NCBI GenBank assembly: GCA_964402115.1
Contig: CAYOBW010000238.1
Location: forward strand, 1 to 11,140
Direction: 5' to 3'
Source: CAYOBW01 sp964402115
GTDB taxonomy: Bacteria > Verrucomicrobiota > Kiritimatiellia > UBA8416 > CAYOBW01
Length of the DNA: 11,140 bases
The notes below the pieces were generated by a model that had not been told where the DNA came from, searched no databases, and saw only the letters and a list, made by a program, of their open reading frames with translations. A program made the translations under genes and the position numbers. Of the stretch, positions 6,407 to 11,140 are shown piece after piece. How positions within the stretch are numbered: position 1 is the first letter of the stretch; every line of letters begins with the position of its first letter.

Positions 6407-7810
6407 ATGGCCAAGATCATGATTCGCAGGAAGGGCGCGGCGGCCGCAGAAGAAGGGGACGGTGCGGGCGAGCCCGTGGCGTCCGCGCTCAAGCCGGCCA
6501 CGATTCCCATAAGGGCGCCCGCGGCGCCATCGGGACTGAAGCCCCTGGATCTCGCTCCCGTGACGCCGGCGCCCGTGCTGCGGCGCGAGCCGTCCGGGTA
6601 TAATGCCGCGCAGACCGTTGTTCCGCTGAAGCCGATCGCCGTGACGACGACGACGCCCGCGCCTCCGCCGCCACCTCTGCCACCTCCGCCTCCGCCGCCG
6701 ACGCCCGCCCGGGCCGAACCCGTGGCGGTGCCCGTGTATCCGGACGCCATGGACGCGGACCGGATGTCGATCACCCAGCAGGTTGTGGATTTTCCGGCCG
6801 CCGCCCCGACGGCCGGCGGCCACGGGCGCGACAGGCAGCTCTTCGACATGCTTTACGACGCGGTCCTGATCGTGAACAAGGAGGGGCTGGTCAAGGACTC
6901 GAACGCCCGCGCCGAGCAGAAGTTCGGCCTCTCGCGCGAGGCGCTGCGCGGAACCTCCTTCACCGACTACATCGCCGGCGCCGACGAGCGTTTGCTGCAG
7001 GTGCTCGGCAAGAACCTGGCAGAGAAGAAGTTCACCGTGCTGGAGGCCTCCTGCCGCCGGGCCGACAACACCCGCTTCCCGGCCGACATTGTCGTCAACC
7101 GCGATCCGGGCGGAGCGGACCGGTATTTCTTCGCGATTCGCGAGACCGCCCGGAAGACGCCCGGCAACCAGCAGCAGTTCCAGAAACTCACGCAGACGCT
7201 GAGCGAGGGGGCGCTGAACCCGGCAGAGCTGCGGAAGGCGCTGGACGAGTTCAGGAATCCGCTGCAGACGCTCGCTTGCCTGATCGACGTGGACGGCACG
7301 GCGGAGAGCAAGGCGCAGACACAGCGGCTGCTGGAGTCCTTCGGCCGGTTGACGCAGCTCGTGGAGGCCGCGGGCCTCAAGGTCGCGGCAGCCGCTCCGC
7401 CCGCTCCGCCGCCGGCGCGTACGCGCGATCTGAACCGCGTCCTCGTCGTGGATGGCGAGGCTGCTTTGGGGCAGTCGCTGAGCCGCGCCCTGGCGGGGCT
7501 GCGGCCGGGCTTGCAGGTGGACACGGTGCAGGGCGGCATCGCCGCCATGGACGTGTTCTGCCGCCAGTACCCCGGTCTGGTGGTGCTCGACGCGGACCTG
7601 CCGGACATGAGCGGCGAGGAGACCTTCAACATGCTGGAGAGCCTGTGCCGGAAGCGCCGCTGGGATATTCCGCCGTTCGTCTTCCTGCAGGCGGAGGCCG
7701 TGCCCGGGCTGACGCAGGTTGTCGGTGACGGCACCCTGCACGCCAGCCTGATCAAGCCCTTCGGCGCGGAGTCGCTGCTGGCGCTGGCGCGGGCCCGGCT
7801 CACGGTTTGA
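6407..7810 (+). CDS. PAS-receiver protein with a proline-rich N-terminal region, inside the trp operon
   Basis: A 467-residue protein of signalling architecture. Residues 1-140 are low-complexity (basic MAKIMIRRKG start, Ala/Pro-rich, with proline runs at 86-90 and 92-98). Residues about 143-247 form a PAS-like sensor domain (LFDMLYDAVLIVNKEGLVKD, later RFPADIVVNRD and YFFAIRE). Residues about 253-325 are helical, followed by a second Ala/Pro linker (328-337). Residues 343-467 resemble a response-regulator receiver: RVLVVDGEAALG, LVVLDADLPDMSG with putative phospho-acceptor Asp395, and the conserved Lys450 in LIKPF. Two receiver residues deviate: the second acidic residue of the VDDE motif is Gly350, and the usual Thr/Ser before the switch Ala is Gln428. 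No DNA-binding, kinase or cyclase output domain is visible. The ATG at 6407 has GAGGAG at 6397-6402, overlapping the trpC stop; a longer GTG start at 6377 would run 22 bases into trpC and is less likely. Its gaps of 8 bases (trpC) and 20 bases (trpF) imply cotranscription with the trp genes. Its function is unknown; a regulatory or scaffolding role is speculation. Confidence 0.85.
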   Translation: MAKIMIRRKGAAAAEEGDGAGEPVASALKPATIPIRAPAAPSGLKPLDLAPVTPAPVLRREPSGYNAAQTVVPLKPIAVTTTTPAPPPPPLPPPPPPPTPARAEPVAVPVYPDAMDADRMSITQQVVDFPAAAPTAGGHGRDRQLFDMLYDAVLIVNKEGLVKDSNARAEQKFGLSREALRGTSFTDYIAGADERLLQVLGKNLAEKKFTVLEASCRRADNTRFPADIVVNRDPGGADRYFFAIRETARKTPGNQQQFQKLTQTLSEGALNPAELRKALDEFRNPLQTLACLIDVDGTAESKAQTQRLLESFGRLTQLVEAAGLKVAAAAPPAPPPARTRDLNRVLVVDGEAALGQSLSRALAGLRPGLQVDTVQGGIAAMDVFCRQYPGLVVLDADLPDMSGEETFNMLESLCRKRRWDIPPFVFLQAEAVPGLTQVVGDGTLHASLIKPFGAESLLALARARLTV

Positions 7811-7830
7811 GGCGGGCAGGGGGCGCGGTC

Positions 7831-8460
7831 ATGGGCACGCTTGAAGTGAAGATCTGCGGACTGACCGCGGAGGCGGACGTGGTGGCGGCCTGCGAGGCGG
7901 GCGCCGATTACCTGGGCTTCGTGCTCTACCCGCCGTCCGTGCGGGCCGTCAGCGTGGCCCGCCTGGCGGAACTGGTCGCCGCGGCCGGCGCCGGCGCCCG
8001 CACGGTGGGCGTGTTCGTCAACGAGCCGCCCGAGCGGGTGCGACAGGTGGCGGCCGACTGCGGCCTGTACGCGGTTCAGTTGCATGGCGACGAACGGCCG
8101 GAGGCGTATGCCGGGGTGGCCGCGCACGTGTGGCGGGCGGTGCGGGTGCAGGGCGACGTGTGCCAGCCGGACCCGGCGCTGTGGGTGGCGGAACGGGTAA
8201 TCGTCGACGCGCTGGTACCGGGGCGGTACGGGGGCGCCGGCGTGACGGCTGACTGGGAGGCCGCCGCGCGGCTGGCACGGCGGTATGCGGTGCTGCTGGC
8301 GGGTGGGCTGACGCCGGAAAACGTGTCTGAAGCGGTGCGCCGCGTGGGACCGCGTGGCGTGGACGTCGCCGGTGGCGTGGAACAGGCGCCCGGGCGCAAG
8401 GATCACGAGAAAATCAGGCGTTTCATCGCGGCGGCGCGCCAGGCGGCGGCCGCGGCGTGA
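7831..8460 (+). CDS. trpF: Phosphoribosylanthranilate isomerase
   Basis: This enzyme catalyses the Amadori rearrangement of PRA to CdRP, the step before TrpC. The 209 residues form a monofunctional TrpF of normal length. VKICGLT (6-12) holds the catalytic Cys9, and Asp126 in VIVDA (124-128) is the expected general acid. ADYLGFVLYPPSVRAVS (25-41), TVGVFVNE (58-65), AVQLHGDE (81-88), LLAGGLTPENV (155-165) and GVDVAGGVEQAPGRKD (176-191) are family signatures; AGGVE replaces the commoner SSGVE. The ATG at 7831 has AGGGGG at 7818-7823 with a 7-base spacer. It is the first trp gene after the PAS-receiver insertion. Confidence 0.95.
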   Translation: MGTLEVKICGLTAEADVVAACEAGADYLGFVLYPPSVRAVSVARLAELVAAAGAGARTVGVFVNEPPERVRQVAADCGLYAVQLHGDERPEAYAGVAAHVWRAVRVQGDVCQPDPALWVAERVIVDALVPGRYGGAGVTADWEAAARLARRYAVLLAGGLTPENVSEAVRRVGPRGVDVAGGVEQAPGRKDHEKIRRFIAAARQAAAAA

Positions 8461-8483
8461 GCGCCGCCGAGACGAGGCAGAGC

Positions 8484-9692
8484 ATGAGTGACCAACCGGA
8501 TGCACGCGGCCATTTTGGCCTTTACGGTGGACGTTACGTGGCCGAGACGCTGATGCCGGCTCTGCTGGAGTTGGAGCGGGCCTACGTCGCGGCTAACGCC
8601 GACCCGGGGTTTCGGGCCGCATTCAGCGGGCTGCTGCGGGACTACGTGGGCCGGCCCTCGCCGCTGTACTACGCCGCGCGGCTCACCGAGGCGTACGGCG
8701 GTGCGCGGATCTACCTGAAGCGCGAGGATCTGAACCACACGGGCGCCCACAAGATCAACAACACCATCGGCCAGGCGCTGCTCGCCCGACGCATGGGCAA
8801 GCGCAAGCTCATGGCCGAGACCGGGGCCGGCCAGCACGGCGTCGCCACGGCGACGGCGGCGGCCCTCTTCGGGATGGCGTGCGACGTGTACATGGGCGAG
8901 GAGGACATCCAGCGCCAGGCGCCGAACGTCAAACGCATGCACCTGCTGCAGGCCCGCGTGATCCCGGTGAGCAGCGGCACGCGCACGCTGAAGGACGCGA
9001 TGAGCGAGGCGCTGCGCTCCTGGGTGGCGGAGGTGGACACCACCTTCTACGTCATCGGGACCGTGGCCGGGCCGCACCCTTACCCGATGATGGTGCGCGA
9101 CTTCCAGCGCGTGATCGGCGACGAGGCCCGCGCACAGTCCCTGGCGCAGATCGGCCGCCTGCCCGATCTCGTGCTCGCCTGCGTGGGCGGCGGCAGCAAT
9201 GCGGCGGGAATTTTCTGCGGCTTTCTCGACGATGCGGCGGTGCAGCTCGTGGGGGTCGAGGCGGCCGGACACGGACTCGAGACGGGCGCGCACGCGGCCA
9301 GCATCGTCGCCGGTCAGGCCGGCATGCTGCACGGCTGCCGGACATACCTGCTGCAGGATGTGGACGGGCAGGTGCGGAACGCCCATTCCATCAGCGCCGG
9401 GCTGGACTACCCCGGCGTGGGGCCGCAGCATGCGGCGTGGGCGGACAGCGGCCGCGCGAGCTACTGCGGCATCACGGACGACGAGGCGCTGGCGGCCTTT
9501 GACGACCTGACGCGGCTGGAGGGCATCATCCCCGCGCTGGAATCGTCGCACGCGCTGGCCGAAGCCCGCAAGCGGGCGCCGCTGCTGGGCCCCGGCGGCG
9601 TGATCGTGGTCAACGTCTCCGGACGGGGCGACAAGGACTTGGAAACCGTGCTGGCCTTGCGGCGGACGCAGGGGGAGGGCAAGGGCGTATGA
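8484..9692 (+). CDS. trpB: Tryptophan synthase beta chain
   Basis: This PLP enzyme condenses indole with serine to give tryptophan, in complex with TrpA. The 402 residues are the usual TrpB1 length. GHFGLYGGRYVAETLMPAL (9-27) is the family N-terminus. The PLP lysine is Lys90 in HTGAHKINNTIGQ (85-97), Glu112 in ETGAGQHGVATA (112-123) is the catalytic acid, and the PLP-phosphate loop is GGGSN (235-239). SAGLDYPGVGP (304-314) and VNVSGRGDKD (376-385) are also typical. The ATG at 8484 has GAGG at 8474-8477 with a 6-base spacer. An in-frame GTG at 8457 overlaps the trpF stop as GTGA and would add nine residues not conserved in the family; coupled initiation there cannot be excluded. The stop overlaps the trpA start. 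Confidence 0.97.
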   Translation: MSDQPDARGHFGLYGGRYVAETLMPALLELERAYVAANADPGFRAAFSGLLRDYVGRPSPLYYAARLTEAYGGARIYLKREDLNHTGAHKINNTIGQALLARRMGKRKLMAETGAGQHGVATATAAALFGMACDVYMGEEDIQRQAPNVKRMHLLQARVIPVSSGTRTLKDAMSEALRSWVAEVDTTFYVIGTVAGPHPYPMMVRDFQRVIGDEARAQSLAQIGRLPDLVLACVGGGSNAAGIFCGFLDDAAVQLVGVEAAGHGLETGAHAASIVAGQAGMLHGCRTYLLQDVDGQVRNAHSISAGLDYPGVGPQHAAWADSGRASYCGITDDEALAAFDDLTRLEGIIPALESSHALAEARKRAPLLGPGGVIVVNVSGRGDKDLETVLALRRTQGEGKGV

Positions 9693-10498
9693 ACCGGATC
9701 GAAGCGCGATTCGCCGACCTGCGGCGCGAGGGGCGGAAAGGCCTGGTGGGTTTCCTCACGGCGGGCGATCCCGGGCCGGCGGAGTCCGCGCGGCACGTGC
9801 GCACGGCTCTCGACAACGGCGTGGATGTGCTGGAGCTGGGCGTGCCCTTCTCTGACCCGACGGCCGACGGCCCCGTCATCCAGGTTGCGGCGCAGCGGGC
9901 GCTGGCGGCGGGCATGACCGTGGCTGGGGTCCTCGACCTGGTGCGTGCCGTGCGGCCGGACTATCCCGACGTGCCGATCGTCCTCTTCGGCTACACGAAT
10001 CCCTTCTACCGCTACGGCTACGCGCGGCTGTGCGCCGAGGCCTCCGCCGCCGGCGTGGACGGGCTGCTGGTGGTGGACATGCCGTTCGAAGAGAGCGACG
10101 AGCTGGCGGGGCCGCTTGCCGAGCACGACCTGTGCCGGATCCCGCTGGTGGCGCCCACGACGCCGCCCGCCCGCGTGCCGACGATCCTGCAGGGGGCGCG
10201 GGGCTTCGTGTACTACATCATGTTCCGGGGCGTGACGGGTACGCGTGCGGAGCTGGCGGGGGATCTGCGCCAGAACGTGGCTGCGCTGCGTGCCGGCACG
10301 ACCCTGCCGATCGCCGTCGGCTTCGGCGTCAGCACCGGTGCGCAGGCGCGGCTGGCCGGCGAAGGGGCGGACGCCGTGGTGGTGGGCAGCGCGTTCGTGG
10401 CGGCGGCTGCGGCCGGCCAGCTGGCCGAGCGCGTGCGCGAGATCCGCGCCGCGCTGGATGAACCGGCCCGCGGAACCCCCGGCCAGATGGGAGCGTGA
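9689..10498 (+). CDS. trpA: Tryptophan synthase alpha chain
   Basis: This TIM-barrel subunit cleaves indole-3-glycerol phosphate and passes indole to TrpB. The 269 residues are standard. The catalytic residues fall at exactly the canonical positions, Glu49 and Asp60, within LELGVPFSDPTADGPVIQ (48-65). GFLTAGDP (21-28), FGYTNPFYRYG (100-110), VDGLLVVDMPFEE (123-135), GVTGTR (181-186), IAVGFGVST (208-216) and DAVVVGSAFV (228-237) are family motifs. The YYxS element that usually precedes GVTG reads YYIMFR here, so the usual Ser is Met, a mild deviation near the phosphate-binding loop. The start ATG at 9689 overlaps the trpB TGA (ATGA), so translation is coupled; GGAGG lies at 9674-9678. Confidence 0.97.
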   Translation: MNRIEARFADLRREGRKGLVGFLTAGDPGPAESARHVRTALDNGVDVLELGVPFSDPTADGPVIQVAAQRALAAGMTVAGVLDLVRAVRPDYPDVPIVLFGYTNPFYRYGYARLCAEASAAGVDGLLVVDMPFEESDELAGPLAEHDLCRIPLVAPTTPPARVPTILQGARGFVYYIMFRGVTGTRAELAGDLRQNVAALRAGTTLPIAVGFGVSTGAQARLAGEGADAVVVGSAFVAAAAAGQLAERVREIRAALDEPARGTPGQMGA

Positions 10499-10499
10499 C

Positions 10500-10889
10500 A
10501 TGCGGGTTTATCACTGCGCCCTGCGCGTGCCGTACGCGCACACGGACCAGATGAGCATGGTGTACTACGCGAACTATCTCGTCTACTTCGAGATGGCGCG
10601 CTCGGAGTTCCTGCGCGAGGTCGGCATGCCGTACCGGGACCTCGAGGCCCGCGGCCTCCTGCTGCCGGTCGTCGAGGCGCACTGCGTCTACCGCAGGCCG
10701 GCCCGCTTCGAGGATCTCCTCGATGTCGTGTCGCGCGTCGTGAGCCTGGAAGGGTCGCGGCTGCGCATCGAGTACGAGGTGCAGCGGGACGGGGAAACCC
10801 TGGCCAGCGGCTACACCGTGCATGCCTGCGTCTCGCCGGCCGGCAAGGTCATCCGCCCCCCCGCCGAACTCCGCCGGCTGCTGGAGTGA
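10500..10889 (+). CDS. Hotdog-fold acyl-CoA thioesterase (YbgC/4HBT-like)
   Basis: A 129-residue single hotdog-domain protein of the 4-hydroxybenzoyl-CoA thioesterase/YbgC type, which hydrolyses acyl-CoA (or acyl-ACP) thioesters in the cytoplasm. The signature region is VPYAHTDQMSMVYYANYLVY (10-29), with the conserved Asp16 and the Y-x-x-Y/F-E-x-A-R segment running into FEMARSEFLREVG (30-42). The C-terminal strands include YRRPARFEDLL (64-74) and YEVQRDGETLASGYTVHACV (92-111). The ATG at 10500 begins one base after the trpA stop and has GGGAG at 10489-10493 with a 6-base spacer, so it belongs to the trp transcript. The substrate cannot be told from the sequence, and no metabolic link with tryptophan is evident. 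Confidence 0.88.
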   Translation: MRVYHCALRVPYAHTDQMSMVYYANYLVYFEMARSEFLREVGMPYRDLEARGLLLPVVEAHCVYRRPARFEDLLDVVSRVVSLEGSRLRIEYEVQRDGETLASGYTVHACVSPAGKVIRPPAELRRLLE

Positions 10890-10910
10890 CGGTGCACAGA
10901 ATTCAGCCTA

Positions 10911-10937
10911 GAAACGGAAGCAGCCCGCTTCCATTTC
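10911..10937 (+). terminator. Candidate terminator hairpin after the trp operon
   Basis: GAAACGGAAGC, loop AGCCC, then GCTTCCATTTC forms ten base pairs with one C-A mismatch, 21 bases after the thioesterase stop. The T tract on the 3' side is short (TTTC, then TCCC), so intrinsic termination would be weak on the + strand. The same bases encode the last residues of a - strand open frame that ends at 10908, which is an alternative explanation for the conserved-looking sequence. Confidence 0.4.
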
Positions 10938-11022
10938 TCCCATGTCATTCTCCATAATGTACTTATAGTGCGATGCATGAACGACCGATTGGTGACGGCT
11001 TGAGCCGCCGCGCGGAAGCCCC

Positions 11023-11081
11023 CACGCCGGCTGCCAGCCGTTGCCAATGCGGCGGAGTCTGCAGAGTGCGCGGCCGGCGTG
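11023..11081. repeat. Inverted repeat with 12-bp arms
   Basis: CACGCCGGCTGC at 11023-11034 pairs with GCGGCCGGCGTG at 11070-11081: eleven Watson-Crick pairs and one T-G pair, with a 35-base interior. The interior contains further short complementary stretches. It lies in the gene-poor right end, beyond the trp operon hairpin. It could be an RNA structure, part of a palindromic intergenic repeat, or a chance product of high GC content. Confidence 0.35.
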
Positions 11082-11140
11082 AGCGCCTCCCTCTCCCCGG
11101 CGGGGCTGAGGATTACCCTTAAATGGTACTGGACACCGTC

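Larger units (their letters stand above)
10908..11140 (-). other. Unidentified open frame entering from the right edge (possible 3' end of a gene or of a repeat)
   Basis: Read leftward from 11140, one frame has no stop for 77 codons and ends at a TAG (10910-10908). The last twenty residues, read from SHYKYIMENDMGEMEAGCFRF minus its first Ser, look protein-like and contain three Met, while the upstream part is Arg/Gly/Pro-rich, as expected of chance GC-rich frames. There is no ATG in the visible N-terminal part, so a real gene would start outside the window. The stretch 10900-10990 is noticeably AT-richer than the rest of the window. A multicopy intergenic element is equally possible. No family is recognised. 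Confidence 0.25.

Noticed and set aside
6599..6604. Perfect TATAAT inside the PAS-receiver gene, possible internal promoter
   Set aside because: No acceptable -35 hexamer at 15-19 bases and no TGn extension; it falls in the codons for Gly-Tyr-Asn.
6137..7741. Long - strand frame of more than 500 codons opposite trpC and the PAS-receiver gene, and similar long frames opposite trpE, trpD and trpB
   Set aside because: They are antisense shadows of conserved proteins in GC-rich DNA; their translations are Arg/His/Gly/Pro-rich and match no family, while the + strand frames carry catalytic motifs.
8457..8486. GTG at 8457 as the trpB start
   Set aside because: It gives an attractive GTGA overlap with trpF, but the ATG at 8484 has a well-spaced GAGG and fits the family N-terminus; noted as an alternative only.
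10973..11122. 49-codon + strand frame beginning ATGCATGAACGA in the right end
   Set aside because: No ribosome site, Arg/Pro-rich composition, no family resemblance, and it overlaps the inverted repeat and the opposite open frame.

Overview
The window is GC-rich DNA (roughly two thirds G+C by eye) from a bacterium. It holds a complete tryptophan biosynthesis operon on the + strand and a divergent three-gene unit on the - strand. No tRNA, rRNA, CRISPR array or insertion sequence was recognised. The taxon cannot be fixed from the sequence. The high GC, a large secreted protein with a carbohydrate-binding-like N-terminal part, and a receiver protein inserted in the trp operon would fit a PVC-group (Kiritimatiellota, Lentisphaerota or Verrucomicrobiota-like) or related environmental Gram-negative bacterium. 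That placement is inference.

Left part (1-2330, - strand): a YggT-family membrane protein, a YggU/DUF167 protein that overlaps it by one base (TGATG), and a large exported protein running off the left edge. The yggT-yggU pair is a neighbourhood known from other bacteria. The exported protein has a signal peptide, a beta-rich putative carbohydrate-binding region and a glutamine-amidotransferase-like (ThuA/beta-galactosidase type III-like) region.

Divergent control region (2331-2406): only 76 bp separate the start codons of yggT and trpE. An 18-bp perfect palindrome (2360-2377) sits exactly midway between them and carries a TTGACC hexamer facing each way. On the trpE side a 17-bp spacer leads to TATAGG, which would place the transcription start about 2 nt before the trpE GTG. 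There is no room for a leader peptide, T-box or TRAP-type attenuator, so control by an operator-binding protein is more likely.

trp operon (2407-10889, + strand): trpE, trpG, trpD, trpC, a PAS-receiver protein, trpF, trpB, trpA and a hotdog-fold thioesterase. Gaps are at most 41 bp and several junctions overlap. All seven Trp proteins keep their catalytic residues, so the route from chorismate to tryptophan (anthranilate synthase, PRA transferase, PRA isomerase, IGP synthase, tryptophan synthase) is complete. The non-canonical members are a 467-residue protein with a proline-rich N-terminus, a PAS domain and a degenerate receiver domain between trpC and trpF, and a YbgC-like acyl-CoA thioesterase 1 nt after trpA. 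The PAS-receiver protein is the most unusual element of the window: signalling modules with no output domain, embedded among the biosynthetic genes.

Right end (10890-11140): an AT-richer patch with a hairpin that may end the trp transcript, a long inverted repeat, and an open reading frame on the - strand that enters from beyond the window and stops at 10908. Its identity is not known.
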